A DNA stretch of 64,000 nt, from NCBI GenBank assembly GCA_964458265.1, contig CAYWIF010000001.1, forward strand, positions 124,001 through 188,000, written 5' to 3'. The notes under the pieces are model-generated. The model had not been told where the DNA came from and made no database searches. It saw nothing but the letters and a program-made list of their open reading frames with translations. Shown here piece by piece: positions 53,375 to 61,947 of the stretch. Source of the stretch: JAGVSR01 sp964458265. Its GTDB lineage: Bacteria; Pseudomonadota; Alphaproteobacteria; Rhizobiales; Hyphomicrobiaceae. Made by a program: the position numbers and the translations under genes. Each line of letters starts with the position of its first letter. Position 1 is the first letter of the stretch.

Positions 53375-54074
53375 TGCACTCCTCACGCAACTGAAACACG
53401 ACAGACGCTGACAGGTACGCAACGCAACTTGCACTTACTCGACGTGCCGACCGCTGCAACAACGCGTCACGATCGGACTTCAGTTCCGGCGCTCAGCAAC
53501 CCACTTGTGGACAAGCTGCGACGCCGGCGGGATCTCAGGGAGCGGTTCCGGGGGGAGCAGTCTGGCCAGACGCATGAATTTTTCACGCCAGACCGCTCGC
53601 TTCAGAGATTGGAACGCACCTTTCAGCACGCTCTTGGGGTTGTGCGACGCAGACGCAACAGGGGACGCTACTAACGCAACAGGTACGCAACGCTGACGCA
53701 GACCAATTGGCGGACCCACACGCGCGGGTTCTTCGGTCAGGGACATCTCCGTGACGCCGGCAGGACGCAAACAACGCGACAAAACCTGCCTGGGAGACGA
53801 CGGGGAAAACGCGACTGAAACCCCCGGCACGCGACCACTCCTTCACTCCGCTGGGAACGTCTTGGATCGTGGCCATATGGCTTGACGTTCCATTTGTGTT
53901 CCGCGCTTGGTGTGAATTAACTGCCACACTCAGGCGCAAAAATGGCGGAGAGTGGCCCGTCCCAAGGAAATTCGCTTGCATTCTGTTCATGATCAGTTCC
54001 CGCCGCCGGATAAGTGGCGTAGGCTCGCGCAAAGACTTGCGATGCAAGGCTAGTTCTTTGAACTGATTTGAAAA
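53375..54074. other. Gene-poor region with repeated ACGCAAC motifs
   Basis: 700 bases with only short, unsupported open frames. ACGCAA or ACGCAAC occurs at 53385, 53417-53428 (twice, overlapping), 53653, 53674, 53685 and 53765, all in the same orientation. The 15-mer ACAGGTACGCAACGC occurs exactly at 53411-53425 and 53679-53693. The region may hold control sites or decayed sequence. Confidence 0.45.
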
Positions 54075-54593
54075 TCAGTCGCGGGGCGCGGCCGCGAACG
54101 CGGCTTGCAGCAAGATCGCGAAGAGGGCCAGCGAGATTATGACGTTCCAGCCCGCAAACGAGAGGCCAAAAAGATGCCAGGGGGCTTCATCGCAGCGCAC
54201 GACGCGGGTGTTTTCCAGTCCTTGGAGCAGCTCTGACGGATTGGTGGGCAAATTCTGAGCTGTCGCGCAGGTGTCGGGACCCGGCCAGAAGTGCCACTCG
54301 ACGCCGGTGTGATAGGCCGCGAGGCCCGCATTCGCGAGGAAGCCCAGCGCGACGGCGAAGAACAGCAGCGCCGCGATACGCGCGTGTTCCGCGACAAGCG
54401 CCATGGCCACGAAGGTCAGAGGAATGCCAGCGTAAAACGCATAGCGCTGCATCCGGCACAGGGGGCAGGGTGCATAGCCGCCGAGGACTTCGAAGCCGAG
54501 CGCCGCGAGGATGATGCCGGTGGCGATCAACAGCGCCAGTCCGCCAAGCCGGTAGGCGTCGGCACGATCGGGGCGGGTTGTCGTTTCGAGCAT
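54075..54593 (-). CDS. dsbB: Disulfide bond formation protein DsbB
   Basis: 172 residues with four membrane segments. The first redox pair is C-P-L-C in Y-A-P-C-P-L-C-R-M-Q-R-Y (about 43-46). A second periplasmic pair is Cys in PGPDTCAT and in VVRCDEAPWHLFGLS. DsbB reoxidises DsbA and passes electrons to quinone. No dsbA lies nearby. It lies 23 bases downstream of yqaA on the same strand, a usual pairing in Rhizobiales. Confidence 0.92.
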   Translation of the reverse strand: MLETTTRPDRADAYRLGGLALLIATGIILAALGFEVLGGYAPCPLCRMQRYAFYAGIPLTFVAMALVAEHARIAALLFFAVALGFLANAGLAAYHTGVEWHFWPGPDTCATAQNLPTNPSELLQGLENTRVVRCDEAPWHLFGLSFAGWNVIISLALFAILLQAAFAAAPRD

Positions 54594-54616
54594 CGCTCAC
54601 CTTCGGCGCACAGGAC

Positions 54617-55198
54617 TTAGAACAAATACTTCACTGCAACGAAGCCGCCAACAAGGAGGACCACAAACACGGTCGTGACCAGCGTCAGGCGCTTTTCGAT
54701 GAAGTCGCGGATCGGCTCGCCAAAAAAGTAGAGCAGACCGGCAACGAGATAGAACCGCATGGCGCGCGTTACGATGCTCGCCAGCATGAATTCGATGAAC
54801 GGCATGTGGGTCACACCGGCGGTGATCGTCAGCACCTTGTAGGGGAACGGTGTCCAACCCTTGGCGATCAGGATCCAAACGCCCCATTCGTTGAACCACT
54901 GGGTGAATTCACCGAAGCTGTCGGCCTTGCCGTAGAATTCTAGGATCGGCTTGCCGACGCTTTCGAAGGCGAAAAAGCCAATGGCGTAGCCGAACGCGCC
55001 ACCAATGACCGAGCCGACGGTCGCGATCGTCGCGTACCACCAAGCCTTCAGACGCTGCGCGATCACCATCGGGATCAGCATCACGTCGGGCGGAATCGGG
55101 AAAAACGAGCTTTCGACGAACGACACCCAGAACAGCGCCGATGGCGCGCGGTCGCTGGCGGCCAGGCCCATGATCCAGTCATAAAGGCGTTTCATCAT
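54617..55198 (-). CDS. YqaA-family (DedA-related) membrane protein
   Basis: 193 residues with about five hydrophobic segments. The family stretches are S-F-V-E-S-S-F-F-P-I-P-P-D-V-M-L-I-P-M and G-S-V-I-G-G-A-F-G-Y-A-I-G, with W-T-P-F-P-Y-K-V-L-T-I-T-A-G later. This is the VTT/DedA superfamily, some members of which move lipids across membranes. The substrate of YqaA is unknown. It lies 33 bases downstream of hemW. Confidence 0.87.
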   Translation of the reverse strand: MMKRLYDWIMGLAASDRAPSALFWVSFVESSFFPIPPDVMLIPMVIAQRLKAWWYATIATVGSVIGGAFGYAIGFFAFESVGKPILEFYGKADSFGEFTQWFNEWGVWILIAKGWTPFPYKVLTITAGVTHMPFIEFMLASIVTRAMRFYLVAGLLYFFGEPIRDFIEKRLTLVTTVFVVLLVGGFVAVKYLF

Positions 55199-55231
55199 CG
55201 CGGGGTCATTAGTGGGGGTTGCGACACGTGT

Positions 55232-56551
55232 CTATGTGCGAAGTGTTGCAGCGGAGTTTTGCGCAGGATTGGCGGGCCGGGTCTTGAGAGACAGGCGGCG
55301 GACCAGTTCGTTCAGGACGAAGCGGCCTTCGCCGACCGCGCTTATGATCGGGTGACGCGGGGTATATCCGAAGCCGGCGGATGGGCTCATTCCGGGGCCC
55401 ACGCAGGCTCGAATCAAGCCGGGGTCGGGGTCGCAATCGGGATCGTCCAAGAAGACCTTGATGAGGCCCATTTCAGCCAGACTGGCGATTTCCGCCGAAC
55501 TGGGGGCAAAACCGAAGCGGCGCGCCATGTCATCGAGATCGATCCCTTCCGAGAGGCGCAAGCCCATGAGAAGCATTTCGTCGGCCTGCTCCTCGCGGGT
55601 GAGCGGTGTTTCCTCCGCAAAACCGTGGCCGGACTTCTCGACGCGCTCGACCCAAAGCTCCGGATTGCGTTCGGTTACGGTCGCAAGCCGGGTGCCGCCG
55701 GGCACGACAATGCGGCCGTGGGCTCCGGGGCCGGCACCGGCATACGCGCCATAGCGCCAATAGAGGAGGTTGTGGCGGCTTTCCTCGCCCGGCACGGCGT
55801 GGTTGGAGATTTCGTACGCCGGCAGGCCTGCGGCACCGGTCAAATCCTGAGTGAGGGCGTACAATTCGAGCGCGGCGTCGGAATCGGGAATGACGAGTTT
55901 TCCGCGCGCATGCAAATCGGCGTACGGCGTGTCGGGTTCGATGGTCAGTTGGTAGAGAGAGAGGTGTCCGCCCGCTAGGCCGAGCGCTTCGGATAATTCG
56001 GCGCGCCACGCTGCGGCTGTCTGACCGGGACGCGCATAGATGAGATCGAAGGAAAACCGGTCGAACGTGCGCCGCGCGATTTCAATCGCGGCGCGCGCTT
56101 CGGCCACCGAGTGGAGGCGACCGAGGCGTTTCAATTCATCGTCGCGCAGAGACTGCACGCCAATCGACACGCGGTTGACCCCGGCGGCGCGATATCCGGC
56201 GAAGCGATCCGCATCGACGCTGTTGGGGTTGGCTTCAAGCGTGATTTCCGCGCCGGGCGATACGCTCCACAGTCGACCGATGTGGTCGAGGATCGCGGCA
56301 ACGGTTGCGGGCTGCATAAGAGAAGGCGTGCCGCCGCCGATGAAAATTGAGACCACCTCCTGGCGGCCGACGCGTGCGCGCACAGTATCGAGTTCGCGGA
56401 GGTAGGCTGCCAGAAAGCGGCTTTCGTCCCAACCGCCGAAACGGACGTGGCTATTGAAATCACAATAGGGGCATTTCTGCGCGCAAAACGGCCAGTGGAT
56501 GTAGACGCCGAACAGCGCGTCGGCGTCGGGGCGCTGCCGGGACGCGGTCAC
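55232..56551 (-). CDS. hemW: Radical SAM heme chaperone HemW
   Basis: 439 residues. The [4Fe-4S]/SAM motif is C-x3-C-x2-C at Cys23, Cys27 and Cys30 (FCAQKCPYC), and I-G-G-G-T-P-S and ANPNS follow, as in HemN/HemW proteins. The N-terminal motif lacks the extra features of coproporphyrinogen dehydrogenase HemN, so HemW (heme insertion into respiratory enzymes) is the better name. GTG 56551 overlaps the rdgB stop (GTGA). It is the third gene of the rph-rdgB-hemW cluster. Confidence 0.9.
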   Translation of the reverse strand: MTASRQRPDADALFGVYIHWPFCAQKCPYCDFNSHVRFGGWDESRFLAAYLRELDTVRARVGRQEVVSIFIGGGTPSLMQPATVAAILDHIGRLWSVSPGAEITLEANPNSVDADRFAGYRAAGVNRVSIGVQSLRDDELKRLGRLHSVAEARAAIEIARRTFDRFSFDLIYARPGQTAAAWRAELSEALGLAGGHLSLYQLTIEPDTPYADLHARGKLVIPDSDAALELYALTQDLTGAAGLPAYEISNHAVPGEESRHNLLYWRYGAYAGAGPGAHGRIVVPGGTRLATVTERNPELWVERVEKSGHGFAEETPLTREEQADEMLLMGLRLSEGIDLDDMARRFGFAPSSAEIASLAEMGLIKVFLDDPDCDPDPGLIRACVGPGMSPSAGFGYTPRHPIISAVGEGRFVLNELVRRLSLKTRPANPAQNSAATLRT

Positions 56552-57423
56552 GGCTGCTTGACCTGCGTGGCGGCCAGCAACGCCTTCGCAAGCGTGCGCC
56601 AGCGTGGTTCATCGCTCCTTTCGCCGACCGAATCTTCAAGCGCGACCATGAGGGTGCCGAGATTCACGCGCGGTTGACCACGGCGCTCCAGATCGGCGCT
56701 CAAGTATTTGACGAAAACTTTGAGTTCGTCGCGCGTGGAAATATTGGCGGCAGCGGCACGAAGGCCATCCGCATCGCGGTCGGCATTGGGTGCGACGGGT
56801 TCAGGCGAGACGTCGCCGAGGGCGGATTTGCGGAAGGCGTCGAACGCGCGGGTGCGATGTGAGATCGCGTATTTGCCGGCCGGCTCCATCTCACCGAACG
56901 TGACGTCGTGGCCATCGGGAACGAACATCGGATCGTAGCCGAAACCGTTGCCGCCGCGGGGCGGCCAGACGAGGCGGCCGAACACTTTGCCTTCGAAGGT
57001 TGCCGTTTCACCGTCGGGCCAGGCGAGGCAGAGGACGGACACGAAGTTGGCGCGTGGGCCGGGTGCGGACCAGCCGTGACGGGCAGTGATTTCCTTGGCC
57101 ACTTTTTCCATCGCGAGGCCGAAATCCTTCTGCGGGCCTGCCCAGCGCGCGGAAAAGATACCCGGCGCGCCGCCGAGGCAGGCGACCTCCAGCCCAGAGT
57201 CGTCGGCGAGCGCGGGCAGGCCAGAGCCATCTGCGGCGGCGACAGCCTTCAATTTCGCATTGCCTTCGAAGGTGGGTTCGGTTTCTTCGGGCTCGGCCAA
57301 GCCGAGAGCACTCGCCGAAGCGGCGTTCAGCCCATATGGCGCGATAAGCTGGTTGATCTCCCAGACCTTACCCTTGTTGTGACTGGCGACGACGAGCGTC
57401 ATTCCGCGTTGCAGGGTGCGCAT
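56548..57423 (-). CDS. rdgB: XTP/dITP diphosphatase RdgB with extra C-terminal domain
   Basis: 291 residues, against roughly 200-220 for the usual enzyme. Residues 8-215 are a standard HAM1-type nucleotide diphosphatase: ASHNKGKVWEI, FEGNAKLKA, ADDSGLEVACLGGAPGIFSARWAG and GFGYDPMFVPDG, which cleanses the pool of non-canonical purines. Residues ~218-291 are an added segment (S-T-R-D-E-L-K-V-F-V-K-Y-L-S-A-D-L ... L-E-D-S-V-G ... P-R-W-R-T-L-A-K-A-L-L-A-A) resembling small DUF7660-like domains. Start ATG 57423; ATG 57402 is an alternative. Confidence 0.92.
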   Translation of the reverse strand: MRTLQRGMTLVVASHNKGKVWEINQLIAPYGLNAASASALGLAEPEETEPTFEGNAKLKAVAAADGSGLPALADDSGLEVACLGGAPGIFSARWAGPQKDFGLAMEKVAKEITARHGWSAPGPRANFVSVLCLAWPDGETATFEGKVFGRLVWPPRGGNGFGYDPMFVPDGHDVTFGEMEPAGKYAISHRTRAFDAFRKSALGDVSPEPVAPNADRDADGLRAAAANISTRDELKVFVKYLSADLERRGQPRVNLGTLMVALEDSVGERSDEPRWRTLAKALLAATQVKQP

Positions 57424-57432
57424 CGGCGAGCC

Positions 57433-58146
57433 TTAGGCCACCGTGATTTTCTGGAGCTGGACGAGTTCGGAGATACCTTTGCGGGCCAGAACCATGAGGC
57501 TGTCGAAGCTTTCCTGTGAAAAGGCGGTCGTCTCGGCGGTCCCTTGGACTTCGACGATACCGCCGGCTCCGGTCATAACGAAATTGGAGTCGGCATCGGC
57601 GGTGGAATCCTCGGCGTAATCCAGGTCGAGCACGGGCGTGCCGCGATAGAGGCCACAGGATACGGCGGCGACGTGGTCGCGCAGCACGCCGTCCTTCACC
57701 ATGTCGCGGACTTTCATCCACTGGATGCAGTCGTGGAGCGCGACCCAGGCGCCGGTGATGGCAGCCGTGCGCGTGCCTCCATCCGCCTGAATGACGTCGC
57801 AATCCACGGTGATCTGGCGCTCACCGAGTTTTTGGGGATCGACGACGGCACGCAGCGCGCGGCCGATGAGGCGCTGAATTTCCTGGGTGCGTCCGGATGG
57901 GTGGCCGGCGGTGACCTCGCGGCGGGTCCGCTCGGAGGTGGCGCGGGGGAGCATGGCATATTCGGCCGTGACCCAGCCGCGACCCTGGCCTTTCAACCAC
58001 GGCGGCACGCGCTCCTCCAGGCTCGCCATGCAGAGCACATGGGTGTTGCCGAACTTGATGAGGCAAGACCCTTCCGCATGCATGGAGACGGCGCGTTCGA
58101 CGGAGACGCGGCGAAGCTCGTCCGGCTGGCGTTTGGAGGGGCGCAT
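57433..58146 (-). CDS. rph: Ribonuclease PH
   Basis: 237 residues. RNase PH trims the 3' ends of tRNA precursors using phosphate. Family stretches are RPSKRQPDELRRVSVERAV, GNTHVLCMASLEERVP, GWVTAEYAMLPRATSERTRRE, GRTQEIQRLIGRALR and DCDVIQADGGTRTAAITGA. ATG 58146 is chosen since it gives the family N-terminus; the longer frame reaches back to 58236. It is followed by rdgB after 9 bases and is divergent from hrcA. Confidence 0.95.
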   Translation of the reverse strand: MRPSKRQPDELRRVSVERAVSMHAEGSCLIKFGNTHVLCMASLEERVPPWLKGQGRGWVTAEYAMLPRATSERTRREVTAGHPSGRTQEIQRLIGRALRAVVDPQKLGERQITVDCDVIQADGGTRTAAITGAWVALHDCIQWMKVRDMVKDGVLRDHVAAVSCGLYRGTPVLDLDYAEDSTADADSNFVMTGAGGIVEVQGTAETTAFSQESFDSLMVLARKGISELVQLQKITVA

Positions 58147-58371
58147 GGGTGGTCGATACCTTCGAATTTCTGGAATCCGGCGCGACCCTAGTCCGGGGGC
58201 TGATCCGGTGCAACTGCACTTGGAGCGGATCAGCAAGGACAGGCCGCTTGCTGCCCTCCTGCGCAGAGAACGAGGGAGAGGGCACGGTGCTGGTTTGACG
58301 GACGCCCCCCGCGCTCCCTACATTCACGGTGAAAACCGGGCAAGGCGCCCGAGGCCGTTCCGCAAAAGCCG

Positions 58372-59418
58372 ATGTCCGTGATTGTCAAGCTCAACGACCG
58401 TTCCCGAGCCATCCTGCGCCAAATCGTGGAAAGCTATCTTTCCACGGGCGATCCCGTGGGGTCGCGAAATCTGTCGCGCGTGCTGCCGCTCCATCTTTCG
58501 CCGGCGTCCATCCGCAACGTCATGGCGGACCTGGAAGAGCTGGGGTTGATCTACGCGCCGCACACATCCGCTGGCCGCTTGCCGACGCAGACCGGGCTGC
58601 GCATGTTCGTCGATGGCCTTTTGGAGACGGGGGGGCTCTCCGACGACGAGCGCAAGCAGATCGAAGCGCAGATCGCCGCCAGCCGGTCGACGTCACTCGA
58701 CAAGGTTCTGGGCGAAGCGGGCGAGATGATTTCGGGGTTGTCGCACTGCGCCGGCGTGGTGCTGGCGGAGAAGCAGGTCGCCAGGCTGAAGCAGGTGGAA
58801 TTCGTTCCGCTTGAACCGACCAAGGCGCTGGCCATTCTGGTCAGCGAGGATGGTGATGTGGAGAATCGCATCATCGACCTGCCGCCCGGACTTTCCGCCA
58901 CGGCGCTGATCGAGGCGGCCAACTACCTCAATGCGCACATCCGCGGATTGACGATCTCCGAAGCGCGCAAGCGTGTGGACGCAGAACTCGCCAACGCACG
59001 CGCGGAGCTCGATGGGCTGACGCAGAAGGTGGTGAAAGCCGGTCTTGCCGAATGGTCCGGCGCGCTGGACGAGCGGCAGAGCCTGATCGTTCGGGGTCAG
59101 TCAAACCTGCTCAAAGATTTGACGGCGATCGATGACCTGGAGCGCATCCGCCAGCTGTTCGACGATTTGGAATCCAAGACGGAACTTTCGCAGATCCTGG
59201 GACTTGCCGAAGGCGGAGAGGGCGTGCGAATCTTCATCGGTTCGGAGAACAAGCTGTTTTCAATGTCAGGGTCATCACTGATCGTGGCGCCGTTCCAGAA
59301 CCAATCGCGAAAAGTGGTGGGTGTGCTCGGCGTGATCGGACCAACCCGTCTCAATTATGCCCGCATCATTCCGATGGTCGATTACACCGCCAAGATCATT
59401 TCGCGTCTCATCTCCTGA
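58372..59418 (+). CDS. hrcA: Heat-inducible transcription repressor HrcA
   Basis: 348 residues. The N-terminal winged helix has YLSTGDPVGSRNLSR (helix-turn-helix), SPASIRNVMADLEELGLIYAPHTSAGRLPT. The C-terminal HrcA domain includes IRIFIGSEN-type VRIFIGSENKLFSMSGSSLIVAPF and VGVLGVIGPTRLNYARIIPMVDYTA. HrcA binds CIRCE sites and needs GroEL to stay active. I see no CIRCE site (TTAGCACTC-N9-GAGTGCTAA) in this window, so its targets, probably groESL, are elsewhere. It precedes grpE by 90 bases. Confidence 0.95.
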   Translation: MSVIVKLNDRSRAILRQIVESYLSTGDPVGSRNLSRVLPLHLSPASIRNVMADLEELGLIYAPHTSAGRLPTQTGLRMFVDGLLETGGLSDDERKQIEAQIAASRSTSLDKVLGEAGEMISGLSHCAGVVLAEKQVARLKQVEFVPLEPTKALAILVSEDGDVENRIIDLPPGLSATALIEAANYLNAHIRGLTISEARKRVDAELANARAELDGLTQKVVKAGLAEWSGALDERQSLIVRGQSNLLKDLTAIDDLERIRQLFDDLESKTELSQILGLAEGGEGVRIFIGSENKLFSMSGSSLIVAPFQNQSRKVVGVLGVIGPTRLNYARIIPMVDYTAKIISRLIS

Positions 59419-59508
59419 TCCTGCTCGTCTCTTGATTTTTTTGGCCCGGCAGCCGATACCCCGACCGACCGCGAAAAACCCTATTTGTAGAGAGCGATCG
59501 AGCCCCCT

Positions 59509-60165
59509 ATGTCCGATCCGAATAAGTCTCCCGACCCCAATGCCGCCGCGCCGGGGCCGGATTCCGACATGTTCGCCGCTGAACATGGCGCTGAGCAAAT
59601 CAAGGCCATCATCGGCGCGCTTCAGGACGAGCTGGCAAAGGCCAACGAAGACCTCGCTCAAGCCAAGACGGAGATTTTGCGTCTCGTGGCCGATATGGAC
59701 AATCTGCGCAAGCGGACGGAGCGGGAGAAGCAGGAAACGGCGAAATTCGCCATTTCCAAGTTCGCCATCGACATCATTGACGTGGCCGATAATTTCGAGC
59801 GCGCCATGCAGGCCGTGCCGGCCGGCGCGGCCGAAGCCGACCCTGCGTTGCAGAGCCTTGTCGAAGGCGTGGAGATGATCGATGGGCAGCTCAAGAGTGT
59901 GCTCGAACGGCACGGCGTGACGCGCATCTGGCCGGAAGGCGACCTGTTCAATCCGCATCTGCACCAGCCGATGATGCAGCAGGACCGCCCCGACGTTCCC
60001 CATGGCACGATCTTGCAAGTGTTCCAGGCCGGCTACGTGATTGACGAGCGGGTTATACGGCCGGCAGTTGTCGTCGTCGCGCGGGGCGGGCCGAAGGCGG
60101 CGAAGCCGGACGCGGACAACGGGGCTGCGACGGACGCCCCAGGCGATCCGCCGAACGGCGCGTGA
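59509..60165 (+). CDS. grpE: Nucleotide exchange factor GrpE
   Basis: 218 residues. Long N-terminal coiled coil (about 35-85), then the GrpE core: LVADMDNLRKRTEREKQETAKFAISKFA, VADNFERAM, GVEMIDGQLKSVLERHGVTRI and the C-terminal beta domain with FNPHLHQPMMQQDRPDVPHGTILQVFQAGYVIDERVIRPAVVVVARGG-like stretch. It releases ADP from DnaK. The C-terminal end is Asp/Ala/Pro-rich. Confidence 0.95.
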   Translation: MSDPNKSPDPNAAAPGPDSDMFAAEHGAEQIKAIIGALQDELAKANEDLAQAKTEILRLVADMDNLRKRTEREKQETAKFAISKFAIDIIDVADNFERAMQAVPAGAAEADPALQSLVEGVEMIDGQLKSVLERHGVTRIWPEGDLFNPHLHQPMMQQDRPDVPHGTILQVFQAGYVIDERVIRPAVVVVARGGPKAAKPDADNGAATDAPGDPPNGA

Positions 60166-60187
60166 CGGTTCAAATCGCGATGGCGGA

Positions 60188-61087
60188 ATGACACGCCTTC
60201 AGGCTGATTTCGTGCTGCTTTTCGCGGCGGCGCTGTGGGGAACGGCGTTTTATTTTCAGAAAGAGGCCATGGCGCACATCGGGCCGTGGACGTTCATTGC
60301 GGCGCGGGCCGGGCTGGCGGCGGTGGCGTTGGCACCGCTGGCCATACTTGAGCATCGCCGCGCGGTGCCGACAACCGATAAGCCGGGGATGCAGCGTATC
60401 GCGATCCTCGGTGGCCTGGTGTTTCTGCTGGCCGCTTATCTGCAGCAGGCCGGGCTGGTGACGGCTTCCGTCACGAACACCGGGTTTCTCACTTCGCTGT
60501 ACGTCGTCTTCACGCCCCTGGTGGCGTGGTTCTGGTTGCGGATCGCGCCGCCGCGGATCGTTTGGCCGGCGATTGCGCTCTCGTTCGCGGGAACGTGGTT
60601 GCTGGGCGGCGGATCGCTCGGCGGGCTCGCCCATGGCGATCTTCTGGTCGCCGCCAGCGCGCTGTTCTGGGCAACACACTGCGTCGTGACGGGTCGAGCC
60701 TCCCAGCATCAGCGGCCACTGACCTTCACGGCGATCCAGTTCGGCGTGGTGACGGCGTTTGCAGTGGTCGCGGCGTTTGCGACCGAACAGCCGACAGTTG
60801 AGGGTCTCAAGGCGGCCGCCGTCCCGATCCTCTTCGTCGGCCTCGTTTCGACGGCCGTGACGTTCACGTTGTTCGCGATCGCCGTGCGGCACACAACGCC
60901 GCCGGAAGCGGCCGTCATTCTTTCTGCGGAGAGCCTGTTCGCGGCGGCTGCCGGGGCGATCATGCTGGGCGAGCGGTTGAGCGCGGTATCGTGGCTTGGA
61001 GCCGGCCTGATGATTGCAGCGGTCCTGCTGGTGCAGATCGGTCCGCGGTTCAATCGAACGGCGTTACGCGCCGGAGCGTCAGATTGA
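60188..61087 (+). CDS. EamA/DMT-family transporter
   Basis: 299 residues with ten hydrophobic segments in two EamA repeats: FVLLFAAALWGTAFYFQKEAM and FTAIQFGVVTAFAVVAAFA begin the two halves. Drug/metabolite-transporter relatives export amino acids, nucleotides or metabolites; the substrate is unknown. It sits 22 bases after grpE but is unlikely to be functionally tied to it. ATG 60188 gives the first membrane segment at once. Its last 38 bases overlap the convergent alkB gene. Confidence 0.87.
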   Translation: MTRLQADFVLLFAAALWGTAFYFQKEAMAHIGPWTFIAARAGLAAVALAPLAILEHRRAVPTTDKPGMQRIAILGGLVFLLAAYLQQAGLVTASVTNTGFLTSLYVVFTPLVAWFWLRIAPPRIVWPAIALSFAGTWLLGGGSLGGLAHGDLLVAASALFWATHCVVTGRASQHQRPLTFTAIQFGVVTAFAVVAAFATEQPTVEGLKAAAVPILFVGLVSTAVTFTLFAIAVRHTTPPEAAVILSAESLFAAAAGAIMLGERLSAVSWLGAGLMIAAVLLVQIGPRFNRTALRAGASD

Positions 61088-61673
61088 TCCGTCCGCCTCC
61101 GGGCACGATGCCGGACGTGCCGGGCAAGATGCGGTCGATGCCGTGATAGGCAAAGCGCGCCGGTCCGCCCAGGATACAAATATCGCCCGAGCGAAGCGTG
61201 ACGCGCACCTTGGGGTCGCTGCGGTCCGTCCCGCCGACATGGAACACCGCATCGTCGCCGAGCGAGACCGAAAGGACCGGGGCGCGGGGCTCCTGTTCGT
61301 CGGCGTCACGGTGCGAGCCCATCTTCGCCCCGGCCGGGTAATGGTTGATGAGGCAGGCTTCTGGAAGTCCCTGGACGCGTGCATAGGTGCGCCAGAGTTC
61401 GAGAAGCGTCTCTGGAATGGGCGGCCAGGGACGGCCGGTTTCCAGATGGACGGGCTGGTAGCGGTAGCCGCGCTCCTTGTCAGAGACCCAACCTAGCGGC
61501 CCGCAATTGGTCATACGGACCGAGAAGGGCCGGCCGGACCGCGGCATCCGGGGCTGAAACAGCGGGGCGGACGCGATTGCGTCCTGAATGGCGCTCATCA
61601 GGGCTTTCTGCTCGGGCAGGGACAAGGCTCCGGCGATCAGGCGAAAGCCGTCCGGAAGGCGCTCACCCGTCAT
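61050..61673 (-). CDS. alkB: AlkB-type DNA repair dioxygenase
   Basis: 207 residues. AlkB removes methyl groups from N1-methyladenine and N3-methylcytosine using Fe(II) and 2-oxoglutarate. The iron ligands are H121 and D123 (M-G-S-H-R-D-A-D) and H177 (Y-H-G-I-D-R-I). The 2-oxoglutarate arginines are R195 and R201 in R-I-N-L-T-L-R-R, and N-H-Y-P-A-G-A-K-M-G lies before the ligands. ATG 61673. It is transcribed away from dnaK and convergent with the EamA gene. Confidence 0.94.
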   Translation of the reverse strand: MTGERLPDGFRLIAGALSLPEQKALMSAIQDAIASAPLFQPRMPRSGRPFSVRMTNCGPLGWVSDKERGYRYQPVHLETGRPWPPIPETLLELWRTYARVQGLPEACLINHYPAGAKMGSHRDADEQEPRAPVLSVSLGDDAVFHVGGTDRSDPKVRVTLRSGDICILGGPARFAYHGIDRILPGTSGIVPGGGRINLTLRRVTPFD

Positions 61674-61787
61674 GCCGGAAGCCTTTGGCGAGGGTTTACT
61701 TTTGGGTCGAGCGGCGATCGTTCGGCTCCTTTCCGTGCGGCATGCTGGCTTGACCGGATTTTAGTCACGGATGGGTGATGCCATCCC

Positions 61788-61818
61788 GTTGCACCCCCAC
61801 GAAACGGCCCTATATAGG
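61788..61818 (+). promoter_or_regulatory. RpoH-type (heat-shock) promoter of dnaK
   Basis: GTTG at 61788-61791, then a 17-base spacer and CCTATATAGG at 61809-61818. The -10 fits the alphaproteobacterial RpoH consensus CYTATNTNNG exactly; the -35 has GTTG instead of CTTG. It lies about 130 bases before the dnaK start. Confidence 0.6.
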
Positions 61819-61947
61819 TCAGCACGACGTCTCATTAACTCCCTGGGGACCGCAACGGCTCCGGCCCTCTTCTAACGGGCACGGGTCAGCACTGGATGCC
61901 ATGACGTGGGTCCTGGCGGTCCGCCACAACGAAAGAGGAAGTTTACC

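Noticed and set aside
58216..58285. Possible second REP-like palindrome between rph and hrcA
   Set aside because: Only partial inverted complementarity (CCCTCCTG / GAGGGAGAGGG); too imperfect to call a repeat copy.
61674..61947. CIRCE element upstream of dnaK
   Set aside because: No TTAGCACTC or GAGTGCTAA could be found here or elsewhere in the window.
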